This document shows positions 10,940 to 22,851 of a DNA stretch of 64,000 bases, piece by piece. The translations under genes and the position numbers were made by a program. Source of the DNA: Lineolata rhizophorae. Taxonomy: Eukaryota > Ascomycota > Dothideomycetes > Lineolatales > Lineolataceae. A model generated the notes under the pieces. That model made no database searches. It saw nothing but the letters and a program-made list of their open reading frames with translations, and was not told the origin of the DNA. Position 1 is the stretch's first letter, and each line of letters begins with the position of its first letter. Location: assembly GCA_010093515.1 (NCBI GenBank), contig MU001676.1, positions 538,896-602,895 of the forward strand, written 5' to 3'.

Positions 10940-12489
10940 GTTTGCAAGGCGCGTCGCGCGACGAATAGCTCGCGAGGTGAGAAAGTGATGGGAAATGAGG
11001 TAAAAAAGGCTTTCTGTGATAGGAGAAAGCGTAAAAAGCGGAGGAACAACAGCTTCGGAGCGAGTGCGCGATTCGAATCGATGGAAGTCGTTCGATCGTT
11101 GTGCTCTGGAAGTTGTTGTTGTGGAAAGAAGAAAGAAGCTTTGAGGCGGGGCACGCGGGACGCTTAACACCAACGCGGGCGTTGCCAGGGTCCACGCGGC
11201 CGGCGCCGGAAATACTTGGGGGGCAACCGCCGCGAGGAAGGCGCGCTCCTACCTCGCAGTGAAGCTGCGATGGTGAATAGAAGGTGCGGCTCGCGCACGG
11301 GCACTTTTGCGCCCGGTCATAGGGATATTCCGCTCCGTCAGCCCTATCGCCTGCCACCAGTGCCCACCCCGGCCTGCGCTATTGTGGGACCAGCCACCCG
11401 ATTTCCGGGTTGCATCTGCCAAGACGGCCTGGGCCGAAGCCGTGACGCCTCTGCCGCGCACGGGCTTGGTTCAACGGTCTCGTAGCGCCCCACTGGAAAT
11501 GGTATCGAACCGGGCGTAGCTCCATCATGCACCTAGATATCATAAAGAACTGCAGTGATGAGGCTTATAGCGCACTACTTCCCGTCCGTATGTCTGCAAA
11601 GAATGAATTTTACCGTCAGGCTGCGTCGTCTATTGTCGCCCTACGCGTCCGAAGCTCGCAACGTTTATTTCTTGTTTCGCACCACACATTGTAGCCCCCA
11701 CCAGTTCGGGCGGCAGGCGCGAGCGACCCGGCGGGACAGCACCGCATATTGGCAACGGCACCCCGCTAGCGAGGAAAGAGCCGCCTAGGGGTTGATAAAC
11801 AAGTAAATAAACAAACAAATACGACAGAGAGTGTAAACAAAAGTATGCGCTAAACAAACTGCGTCCAATGGATCTTGATACCGGCGAATCTCGTTATATG
11901 CGCAGACTTTGTAGAACCGATTATATTTAAATATGCTAGAGCAGTCCGATCTGCGTGGACGCCCTGGTATCTGTGGACTACTGCAGTAAGGGGGGCTATC
12001 CTGCATGGGTCGGCTTGTCGCGGCGCGATCCGCCGCCGTCGATCACCCGTTCCACAATGCACGGAGCTACATACTGCTTTAGACCCGCCAGAACAGTCCG
12101 GGCTGCCCCACGGTCGATGACACGTAAATCCCCAATCTCAACGTTGAACAAGACATCCTAACTCGCGGTCTTCTGCCCAGCGAATAGCATTCATTAAGCT
12201 TTGAAGGTGGCGCATATATAATAAAATCGTTTGGATAGAAAGAAAAATAATTGCAAGTGTTTCTCTATACGCACAAGTCGTGCGATCATTTGAGAGTAGG
12301 TTAATCATTCTGCCATTGCGCCCAGGTTACTCTGCACGATGGAGCGCGGTAGAGGGCACAGCTTATTTTTACGACCGGCCCCGGCACAAATAGCGAAAAT
12401 CAAGTATTATTTGGTGATATGGGAGGTAGTTTGTCAATTTTACGTTCATATTCCTCGCAAACGTTTGAAGATAATCCAATATCATGTGT
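10940..12489. other. Intergenic between Ulp1-like gene and ALG2
   Basis: This holds the 5' region of the Ulp1-like gene and the 3' flank of ALG2. The first 600 bp are G+C-rich, then composition falls sharply after about 11.8 kb. No tRNA or coding gene is supported. A GGTTCGATACC box on the minus strand near 11502-11512 is not followed by a matching T-stem. Confidence 0.4.
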
Positions 12490-14086
12490 CTACCCAACAA
12501 GCTTGCTTACAACATACAGAGCAGCGGCAAAGCCAAACGCAGACACAGCACCTATGATGCCCAACGCAACCAAAATCCACTCCCCGCCTTGCACATATCG
12601 TTTGTTTTCAACCTTCAGCATCTCCTCAATTTTGCCCTCAAGATCTCTTGCCATCTTTTCTTTTGAGAACAGCTGTTCCACCCGCTTACGTCCAGCAGTG
12701 CCCATCTCCTGCAGTTGTTGGTCTGGTATCACACCGTGTAAAACTTGGTGCATCACCTCCGTCCACTCATCGTCCTTACGTGCATCGCGCAGCCAGCCAG
12801 TCTTGCCTTCCACAACGGTTTCCGTAGGGCCACCTTCATTGGCGGCTAGGACCGGGGTACCTGCCAGCATGGCCTCAAGCGGAACGATGCCAAAGTGCTC
12901 GTTTCGAGGTGTATACACGAGTAGAGACGCAGTGTATAAGAGACGATGTTTGAGGGTATTCGGTACCGAGAGGAGGAAGAGGACTGATATGTCTGAAGGT
13001 ACTGAGAGCGCTGTTATGACATTCTTCGCCGTTGCAATCCTAAGTCCATACGACTCGGCAAGAAAGCAGAGTTCAGCATACGTGGAGAAATTCTCAGGTA
13101 CGCGGTGGTCGTAACCGCCTTTTGGGCTGTTAGATCAGAATGCAATAAGGCAATATCCGTAGGATCTCTGGGGTCTTACCTGCAATAACCAACAGAGTTT
13201 GACGTCTAATCTTCTCATCAAGACCAGCATAAGCGCGAATAGCAAGACCCACATCCTTCTTCTTTTCAAATCGATTTATACTCAGAAGAACTTTTTTGCC
13301 TTTCCACATTGGCTCTAAATCCTCGCATTCCTTTTCCGATTCTATAGTGCTCACATTGACATCCACACAAGGGTAGAGGACCTCTGGCTTTATATCCTTC
13401 AATTTCGGAAACGCAGTAGCAAAAACTTGTCGTGTAAACGTGCTATTCACGACGATCGTATCGCTGCAGCCGGTACTCCAGCTCTCTAAAGAATCAAACG
13501 GCACTCGATAGAGTTCCTTCAACCGACCCCCTTTCCGAGCCAATAGCTTGTCTGGGAAATGACAGTAGAAGATGACTCCGGTATTCGGGCTAAGATACCG
13601 AAGGAGCGGAATGCCAGCGCTGAGCTGATCGACGAAGAAGACTGTAGGCTTCAACTTTCGAAGCTCGGAGGTAAAGAGAGCGATTTGAAGAATCAAGTGC
13701 ACTTGGCGTAGAATAGCGCACAGGATCGCGAAACGACCGAGCATTGACGAAGGCACGAGGAAGTTGCCGCGGACGCGGACATCGAGGGTTCCTTTACATA
13801 TTCAAAACCAAGGACATCTCAGCTACCTCCTCAGCGTTGGCATGAGCGCGCATGAGACTACGGTGGAGCGATTCCTTAAGAGTTCTCGGCGGCAATCATT
13901 TCGGGAGGACATACCATCACGAGCTTCGTCAAAGCAGTGCTTCGGGTCGCAGTGGGACGTGAATATTGTCACCCGGTGGCCTAGGCCCTGGAGGCCTACC
14001 GCGGCGTCGATGACGAGGCGCTCGGCACCACCAATGCCTAGATCTGGGTGGAAGAAGACAACATGTTGCGGAAATTTCGGCATCAT
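12490..14086 (-). CDS. ALG2: Alpha-1,3/1,6-mannosyltransferase ALG2
   Basis: Three exons (13915-14086, 13180-13791, 12490-13118) give 470 residues. It is a GT4 enzyme of the cytosolic ER face that adds the second and third mannose to the dolichol-linked oligosaccharide. Visible signs are [14 protein letters not shown] at residues 11-24, the RFEKKKD donor-site region, and the EX7E motif in [14 protein letters not shown]-terminal hydrophobic segment ([12 protein letters not shown] and on) fits membrane anchoring. Splice sites were set by family continuity: [10 protein letters not shown] at the first junction, and VIAG/GYDHRV at the second, which uses the acceptor aaaag. An alternative start lies one codon later. 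It is divergent from VPS15. Confidence 0.93.
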
Positions 14087-14650
14087 ATGCGCATTGTCTA
14101 TTCGGGGATGCCTTGCGAAAGTGGACGCCGATGGAAGAAATAAGCCAACGTTATATCATTCTATCTGGGTGAGAACATTGTGTGAACAGGGGGCATGCGC
14201 TGGCGGGCTGTTGTAGGCACCGACTGGCAAGGGTTCCGTTAGTCAGCTTACCGTACGACCCGACGCCCAGGACAGAATGCCAAGACCGCGCGTTGGCCTA
14301 ACCTCCAGCTACAGGCTGCAGCGCGCGACACGAGGCGCAGAGAGCGCTAAGGCAACCTAAGCAACATAATGTACTGTGACTTGGGGTAGCGGGCCAGGTA
14401 CCCACCATCAAAGAGCGTACTGTCTCTCTAACACTTTCCTTCGCACAGAGACTACTGGAAGGCCACAAAACAGCCTGAGATGCCCTTCATTGTTCCACCG
14501 ACGTACCACCTTGGACGCTAGCGGTTGCACGATCCAAAACATCTCTTTATATGGCACCGGCAGAAAACCTCTGGCCATCTGAGAGGACAGCCGCAACACG
14601 AAGTACTGATTGGCATCCTTCGAGAAGATAGCCAGTTTTGTGAAAGCATC
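14087..14650. promoter_or_regulatory. Shared divergent promoter region ALG2/VPS15
   Basis: 564 bp separate the two start codons. No obvious TATA box is seen. The region is moderately G+C-rich with short purine/pyrimidine stretches. Both transcripts must begin here, so the two genes may share control elements; no specific site can be named. Confidence 0.45.
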
Positions 14651-17600
14651 ATGGGCCAAGGCTACTCCCTCACCACTTTACCCGCCGGCTCTGCCGGCAT
14701 CGATGTGCCGGAGCTGGCGGATCTCTCCTATGAGAAATCTCTTGGAAATGCACGATTCATGAAGTCCATCCGTGCCAGAACTAAGAATGGACTTGCTGTG
14801 GCAAAGGTCGTCATGAAACCTTACCCGTCTATGAAATTAGATCCTTACGTGACGGCCCTAGTTCGTGAGTTTCTTGTTGTCCCGTATAACTTCCGGCAAG
14901 CTAATTACGAGGACAACTTTAGATGAAGGGAAGGCCCTTTCAGACGTTCCAAACGCCCTGGGACATCACCGGATTGTAGAGACGAGTACAAATGGCTACT
15001 TAGTTCGTCAGTATATTCATAGCTCGCTATACGACCGAATGAGGTAGGTCCCCCTCCTCTGCCGTCATCTTAGTCTATCATTCTAATACCGTGTAGTACT
15101 CGACCGTTCCTAGAAGACATCGAGAAGAAGTGGCTTTCATTCCAGTTACTCTGCGCTGTCCGCGATTCTCATGCCCGGAATGTCTACCACGGTGACATTA
15201 AAACTGAGAACTGCTTGGTCACTTCCTGGAACTGGCTTTACCTCACAGATTTTTCGTCGTCATTCAAGCCAACGTACTTACCCGAGGACAACCCCGCAGA
15301 TTTCTCCTTTTACTTCGATATGTCTGGCCGCCGAACATGTTACCTCGCCCCAGAACGATTTCTCAGCGCTCGCGATTCTGCCGAGGGCCATGACGGTGTG
15401 AACTGGGCGATGGATATATTCAGTGTCGGCTGTGTCATTGCAGAGCTATTCCTCGAGAGCCCTATATTCTCTCTAAGCCAGTTGTTCAAATACCGCAAGG
15501 GGGAATATGAGCCACAACACACCCACCTCAGCAAAATTGAGGATGTAGACATCCGAGAACTTGCGTCTCACATGATACAGCTAAACCCCGAGAAGCGTTA
15601 CTCGGCGGACGAGTATCTCACATTTTGGAGACGCAAGGCCTTTCCGGATTACTTTTACGGGTTCCTCCATCAGTACATGTATTTGGTCACAGACCCGAGT
15701 TCAGGCAACACTGCGCTTAGCAACGAGGAAGAGAACATGGGCGAAGCTGATGAACGGATTGACCGGATACATTACGACTTTGATAAGATTTCATATTTCC
15801 TCGGATATGAGAATGAGCCTGACAAAGCAAAGAGAGGGAGCTCATCCTTGCAGTCAAGCAACGACCTATATCCACTTCACATCGACATTCCGAATAATCA
15901 ACATCAAGTTGTCTCTAAGGCAAGCAGAAACTCGGATGATGGAACATTAATCTTTCTCACCCTGGTCGTAGCGTCGATGAGGAGCACCGCACGAGCGCAG
16001 GCTCGTATCAGAGCATGTGAACTTCTGCTTGCATTTAGCGAACGGCTTACCGACGAGGCCAAACTGGATCGAGTTCTTCCGTACGTTATGTCTCTTTTAA
16101 ACGACAAAGCGGATCTAGTCAAAATCTCCGCAATTCGCACCTTAACTCAGCTTCTCGCTCTTGTCTCTGTTGTTTCGCCTATTAATGCCTACATCTTCCC
16201 CGAGTTCATTCTCCCTCGACTTCAACCGTTCGTGCCTGGATCGTCATCCAAACCAAATGCCCTTGTACGGGCAACCTACGCGTCAAGCTTGGCGATGCTC
16301 GCTACAACAGCGTCGAGATTCTTGGATATGATGCAAGCACTGCGAGCAGATGGCTCCTTGCCGTCTACGGACCCGGAGGCGGAAGACGGAACCATAAGTA
16401 GGTCTATATATCAGACACTCTTTGATGTGGCGCGCGAGGATCTTGTCCTATCCTTCGAGTCGCAGACAAAGGCCCTTTTGACAGATAGTGACTCCTCCGT
16501 TCGACGAGCATTCCTTGGTTCCGTCTCCAGCCTCTGCGTCTTCTTTGGCAGCGCCAAGGCGAATGACGTAATTCTCAGTCACCTGAATACCTACCTCAAC
16601 GATCGGGATTGGATGCTCAAGTGTGCCTTTTTCGAGACGATCGTGGGTGTCGCTACATATGTTGGCGGAGCTAGTCTAGAGGAGTTCATTTTGCCTCTAA
16701 TGGTTCAGGCGCTGACTGACCCTGAGGACTTCGTTGTGGAACGTGTGTTGAGATCGTTTGCAGCAATGGCAAACTTGGGTCTTTTCCAGCGCTCAACAAC
16801 ATGGGAGTTAATCGATGTCGTGGGACGTTTCACGATGCATCCAAACATCTGGATCCGCGAGTCTGCTGCGCATTTCATTTGCGCATCTACCACATACCTC
16901 TCTGTTGCCGATTGCCACAGTATCATCATTCCGCTGATTGCGCCGTATCTCAAAGTCTTTCCCTCAAACTTCTCTGAGGTTAAGTTGCTTGACTGCCTGA
17001 AGAAACCACTGCCCCGGCTTGTGTTTGAAATGGCCATGACATGGGCGACTAAGGCAGAGAAGGGACTCTTTTGGAAGCCCGCCCAGAGGCAGCGCACATT
17101 TTCTGTAGGAGAAGCAGAAGATGCTACCCCGACGCTATCTGCACGAGATCTTGGCCCTAAGGCCTTGACTCGGATACCCAAAAACGAAGAAGACGAGCAA
17201 TGGATTTCCCGCTTGCGCAATGCGGGCATGGGTCCTGACGATGAGTTTAAACTCTTGGCCATGAGGGAATACGTCTGGCGTGTGGCTCAACGGAGAAGCA
17301 AGGACCCTGTAGATACGTCGTCTTCGAGGTTTAACAGCATAGTGCCCATGAAAGACTTAGGCATAGCGCCGCAGACCATCTTTTTCGACAATGATCCTAA
17401 ATTCTTGGACAACACAAAGAATGGCGCCGGAACGCCAACCAACGAAGAGCGGCGGCCCCACACTATTGCGGACGCTCTCCTCGATGCATCTACAACCGTG
17501 GACGATCCAATTTCGAGGCGCAAACGATCGCACATAAATACTCACCTGGGCAAAATTGGACGTACTGTATCTGTTGATGGCAGGTTGGGTGAGACCCAAT

Positions 17601-19657
17601 CCAACCCACCAGTATCAGCTATAGAAGTACAAGGATCAGGACCGCCCGATGGGAAGGCGCAGCGACCAGCAGACCAAACCACTGGACTGAGGAAACGGGG
17701 AGCTGACTCGAGCCTCGAACGGTTGTCCGCCGAATCCATCGACACCAAAGTGGATGGGCACGCACACGGACTGCGGCATAAGGGTAGCGCGATCAGTTTG
17801 CTGAATGCAGGAGAGGGAATGAACAAGGCATCGGCAGAAACTGGGACCACCTCTGCAAATGCATTTGGGAAAATTGATGCCGCTAATGCTCGGCGTACCC
17901 AACCATCACCGCTATCTACAGCCCTACCTCTGCCGGCCCCAAAACGCGAAAAGGCGAAGTTTCAAGCCGCGCATTCATATCAAGGAAACGATCCAACGGT
18001 CTTAAGGCTACTTGATAACCTATACCTTGAAAATTATCCTCTTGACGAACTTGATTTCGGCCCGCTTGTTACACCTATTACCAGACGTCGTCCAATTAGC
18101 CGTCCCGGAGCACCAGCTTCCATGCCATGGCGACCAGAAGGTACACTAGTTGCTGTCCTCGGCGAGCATAAAGCTGCAGTAACGCGCATCGCACTAGCGC
18201 CAGATCACTCTTTCTTCCTCACAGGTTCGGACGATGGCACTGTCAAAGTATGGGACTCGGCACGGTTGGAAAAGAATGTAAACCACCGTGCACGCTTAAC
18301 CCATAGGCATTCCGAGGGCGTCAAGATCACCGCCCTAACGTTCCTTGAGGATACGTACTGCTTCGCCAGTATGGGTTCTGATGGGAGCGTCTGCGTGGTG
18401 AAAGTGGATTATACGCCGCTACCCCCGCCTGGGTCGGGCAGCGGAGCAGCCACAACTGGCCGCTACGGGAAGCTTAGAGTCCTTCGGTCTCATCAGTTGG
18501 ATGTCGACGAGCACGCTGTGTGGTCGGAGCACTTCAAGTCCGAAACGCAGTCGATTCTACTCCTTGCCACTAATACCTGCCGACTAGTGGCCATCGATTT
18601 GCGAGACATGTCTCTCATTTATACGCTTCAAAACCCGAACCACCATGGCGTGCCTACTTGCTTTTGTGTTGATCGCAAGCGACATTGGGTATTGCTCGGG
18701 ACAGCACATGGTGTCATGGACCTATGGGATATTCGGTTTCGCTTGAGATTGAAAGGCTGGAGGTTTTCCGCAGCTGCTCCTATCCATCGCATTATGCTGC
18801 AGCCACTTCGTTCCCGCCGCAACAGGGTTATCGTAGCAGGCGGCTCTGGGCAGGCCGACTTTACAGTGTGGGATCTTGAGAAGGTCGCCTGCAAGGAAGC
18901 GTACCGCATTGTTGGGAACCCTACCGTCTATGGAAACCCTTCTTCACTCTCGTCGTCTTCGCCCTACCGCCTCCTCGACATCGACGAGGAACGTGCCGGC
19001 AGCATGCTGTCCCGTTTTGCGACGTCCCTCCCATCACCCTTCACAGCCCCGTCTGCATCGCCTGGTCCCGGCGCAGCCGGCACTTCTCTCGCGCCTAACG
19101 CCCGCTCCATTCGTGCCGTGGCCGGGGCCGTGCATGTATCCGACGACAGTACCGAACCGCGCCACGCCTTCTACGTCTCCGCAGGGCCTGACTGGAAGGT
19201 GCGATTCTGGGATCTGTCACACCCAGACGCTGGCTGCACCATCAGCGGCGCCGATATCGACGAGCCTAAGCCCATCTACAGTGTCAACACAACCGGGGAG
19301 ACGATTGTTATGACGGCGCGAGAAGGAGGAGCTGTGGATGTTGCACCGTCGACGACTCCCTCGAGACAGCAAGGCCGTGTTCGTGGTGGGGAGAGTCCTG
19401 CTATGAGCCCGTCGCCGACGGGGAGGGCGGTGTCGCGCGCGGAGTCCAACACGTCGGCACGGCGCAGCGGCGGCGGAGGCGGCGGGAGTGGCGGCTCGAC
19501 GGGAGGCAGGGCGAGCAGGAGCAGTATCATCACGTTGCAGCAGCAGAACCTGCTCAAAAGTCACATGGACGCCATCACAGACGTGGCCATTCTAGAGTAT
19601 CCGTTCGGCATGGTGATTAGCGCCGATCGCAGCGGGGTCGTGTACGTTTTCCAATGA
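14651..19657 (+). CDS. VPS15: Vps15 protein kinase (PI3K regulatory subunit)
   Basis: Three exons (14651-14864, 14923-15043, 15097-19657) encode 1631 residues. Vps15 scaffolds and activates the Vps34 phosphatidylinositol 3-kinase on endosomes and autophagosomes. The start MGQGYS offers Gly2 for N-myristoylation, as in known Vps15. The kinase-like domain carries HGDIKTEN with Asp145, LTDFSSSFKPTYLPEDNPAD, and CYLAPERF in place of the usual APE region. HEAT-type helical repeats occupy about residues 380-780. A Ser/Thr/Arg-rich linker (about 830-1090) precedes a C-terminal WD40 propeller from about residue 1130 (GSDDGTVKVWD) to the end (SADRSGVVYVF). Both introns interrupt the kinase domain. The chain is slightly longer than yeast Vps15 because of low-complexity inserts near 1480-1590. 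Confidence 0.96.
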
Positions 19658-21173
19658 GCGAGCCACGGCGTGTGTTTCGTCGGAGATGAAGCGCTTGGAG
19701 GTTTCTGCTTTTAGAAGCAGCTGGGAGGAAATTGGGCTAGTTGAAACTGTTTTCTTTTCATTTTTGTCTCTTTTGCTTTTGCTTTGCGGAGAAGTATTTG
19801 TCAATTGTCACCGTACAATTGTAGCGATGGGCGTGTCGTTGTAAGTTCGTAGCTGGTTGCAAAGGCCCAACTGTTCGGAATGCAGAGTTGCCGGAATATT
19901 TTTGGCCGCGAGGCCCACAATTGCACGGTGAAGCGAAAGTCTATTTGACTTGGGCAAACGTCCTAGCTAAGGTTATAGCGCCTCAGCATTGGTTCGTCGC
20001 GTCCAAACTCCCCACAGAAAGCGGAGATTAAAGAAATATGTCCTTGTGAGAACATTTGCGAACCTGGGTCATAAGAACGAGTGTTAAGAATTCCCTGGCA
20101 CTTCTTCGTTGCTTCCGCGTCCCCTCTTTTAGAAGCACATATGTAATGTTGAAAAGCGGCACTCGGTTGAGATCGATATTATTAGAGTGCTCGGCATCCG
20201 CTCAGAAGAACTCCAATTCGAGGTGCCGACCTTGCTTTTCATCTGCGATGCAACTTCTGGGTGTTCCATGCAGCGCGCTGTTTCGCGTTTCTCTGCTGTG
20301 GCTGAAAGCATTGGCTGCTTCAAACCGCAGTTGGGAGGCCAAGATGCAGCTAACCTCTTGGGGCGAAGCGCCTTGGCACAGAAGCTTGGGTTGTGGGGAA
20401 TTTATAGCACACCGCCAATCTGAAACAGCCAACACCTACAATACCGCGGACAACGGCGCGAATGTCGGTTACCGAGGCGTATGTATTCAGTTCTACACCA
20501 TCGCATCATCGACGGAATGCCCCCAAATTTCTTTTGTACTGGCCTTAACGGTGATTAGGGCGTCCGCTCCACCATCGGTAGGCCTATTGGGGGCCTGGAC
20601 AGTCTTTTTACCTGCAAACGGTATAGGTCGCTGAGATTTAAGCTTGAAGGGTAAGCCTGTTGGTGGCGCTCTATTCTTAGCTAGGTGGCAGGCTCACCCG
20701 GCGTCACGATCCTATTCGTGGCTCCCCAACGCCCTCTCCGCGGTTCCGCCAACGCGGATGAGACATGGCCGGTGCGCTACCGCAAGTCAAGAAGAGGTTG
20801 GCACGGCCGCGCTGTCGCACAGCGGTCTTTTGCACCGCTCGCTTTTCTTGGCTCTGCGCCGGCACAGCAACAGCACGGGAGCTGATCTCAGAATAACTCT
20901 GCCACCACCCTGTGCCTCCAAGAGGACCCCGCCGCCGGGCACACAACACTGCCCGTGCATCTCCAACTGGCCGTGAATCTCCAACTATATAAAGAAAATG
21001 TGCCCCCGCACTTCGGATAATGTTGAATAGTGCAAACACCCTGCAACGATCTACTCATTCCCTGAGCACCTTTTCCTTCCTGCTCTCCTCTGGCCTTGCA
21101 TGAAGGTATTCTTGCTTCTTCTTCATCGGGTTGCCTTTATTCTTTTTGGGGTGTCGTCTCTTGAGCAGCAGTA
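19658..21173. other. Intergenic VPS15 to four-TM gene
   Basis: No coding gene is supported; the longest frame begins at a non-ATG codon and lacks any domain. A 6-bp stem hairpin (ctgctt ttag aagcag) lies at 19705-19720 in the probable VPS15 3' UTR. The last 200 bp form the promoter of the next gene. Confidence 0.4.
20986..20993 (+). promoter_or_regulatory. TATA-box candidate (TATATAAA)
   Basis: TATATAAA stands 181 bp before the ATG of the four-TM protein gene, followed by a plausible leader. It is called from the consensus alone. Confidence 0.45.
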
Positions 21174-22201
21174 ATGGAGGGCACTCCACCACGAGGGCAA
21201 CCTCTTTCCCCAACTCCCCGACCTCCGGAGCAAACCCTAAACTTCGTCTGCCCTCCGCCGGCTTATTCCCGATCTTCATCTCCCGGCCGCCAAGCTAGAT
21301 TTCATATCGCAGAACTAGAACCTCATCATGGTGGCCCGAACCAAGAAGCCAACATTGAAAATTACTACAAAGATTTCAGAGTCGAGGTGGCCGATATAAC
21401 GGAGAAGGAAAGGCCAAATTCTCGGACACCTCTCCGCATCGAGATTCCGAAACAACCATCTCGTGTGATCACCCAACCGCGGCCCTTCCTCCTTGACAAT
21501 GGCAGCGTCGTTCCAAGGGAACAGGTGGCACCGCGATGGCCGGCCATCGTCCGACGGGTCGTCCAAATCTTCGTCTTCATCTTCAGTATCATCATCCTTG
21601 CGCTGATGGGCCACTCCCTCGTTCTCTTCGAAAGCGCACGTAGCACGTTAATACCGGGAGGGCCGCACGGAATGCAGCAGGCCTGGCCGGTCAATGCAGC
21701 CCTCGAGCCCAACTATCTTCTCGTCGGTGTCGCACTAGCGAGTATCTTGACGACCGCCTTCTCCCTCATCCTCTCGCTTCGCCAGAAGCTGAACTCGCCC
21801 ATGACCGTTCGCGACGCATACTCCATCAGTGTCACGCTATTTCTCCTGGCCGGCTGGGTTGCTGGCACTGCTGTGTTGGGACAGTTTCGCAAGACGAATG
21901 GTGATAGTCTCATATGCTGGGCGTGTGACAAGGCGGATGCTCCCGTGGGCAGTATCATTCCCTATGGCTCTGTCTGCGCGGAACAGGTATGCTTCCTTAT
22001 TCTTGGCACGATCACTTTTAGTTACTGATTTGGCTTCCTTAGACGGCTTCTGTGTACATTGGCGCGCTCATCAGCATCCTGGAGACGCTGTTTCTCGGTA
22101 CTTTCGCGTTTACTTTCCTATGGACACGGAGGCAGGCCGTGCCTTCGTCGCGCAATCATTTTCCTTTGAAATCATGGGCGACGAATCGGGCTTGTGCTTG
22201 A
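21174..22201 (+). CDS. Four-TM membrane protein, uncharacterised
   Basis: Two exons (21174-21986, 22043-22201) encode 323 residues. A Pro-rich cytosolic-type N-terminus (about 120 residues) precedes four hydrophobic segments at about 130-152, 181-203, 216-236 and 275-297. A Cys-containing loop (CWACDKADAPVG) lies between the last two. The topology is tetraspan (MARVEL-like), but I cannot assign a named family or function. The splice junction CAG|gtatgc...ttag|ACG restores the fourth membrane segment. If the intron is retained the protein stops after about 14 extra residues and loses that segment. The C-terminus (PLKSWATNRACA) is short and polar. Confidence 0.8.
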
Positions 22202-22851
22202 AAGTCTCACTACAATTTCCTCTGTGGCAGGAGTAGTGAGAGAATCTTGCATTTATGGATATTGGACATTCTCAACAACTATTGTGCTTTATCTGTTTCA
22301 AAAGTGGGGAGCATTTAGCGTTAGCATTTATACCCAGGAGAGCATCATTTGGTGGTATTAAGCATTTCATTGGTTTTATCACTCAACACTATATTGAGAT
22401 CCTGTCACGCTTGACGACTTTGGGCAAAGTTTTAAATGACTTTGTTGCTCGTGTTTGTTGCTGAAGAGCAAATTCTAGAACGGGAAAATATTCTAATTAT
22501 GTCCTTATCTTTTCCGTTGATGCTTGTATTCACACACTCAAGCTACGGCAAACCAATTACACTATCAGAAACTAGTAATTCACGTGCTTTGGTTTCCCTG
22601 GGTCCAATCCAACGAAGCTATAACATTCTGAATATTTAGAATGTGAAATAATATTTGCTCCCTGGTTACATATCATGCAGAGGATAATTGTTTCCGAACA
22701 CTTTCGTGAACAGGTGTTATCTAAACAATTGCAGTAAACTTGCTATAACACTGCGTAGGCTAGACTAACTGCCTGCTGTATTTCAACCTTTTGCTCTCGG
22801 TTGCACATATCTTATACACCCGTCCTGCACACACAACTTCCGGTCGCAAAG
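22202..22851. other. Intergenic, A+T-rich promoter of GMC gene
   Basis: 650 bp, A+T-rich, with no coding frame of note. It holds the 3' end of the four-TM gene and the upstream region of the oxidoreductase. A cttatacac element near 22811 could be a weak TATA, but it lies only about 40 bp from the ATG. Confidence 0.35.

Noticed and set aside
11470-11530. tRNA-like B box (GGTTCGATACC on the minus strand)
   Set aside because: No complementary T-stem and no cloverleaf can be drawn.
20056-20634. 192-codon ORF between VPS15 and the four-TM gene
   Set aside because: Starts at TTG, no domain, no splice signals, composition not gene-like.
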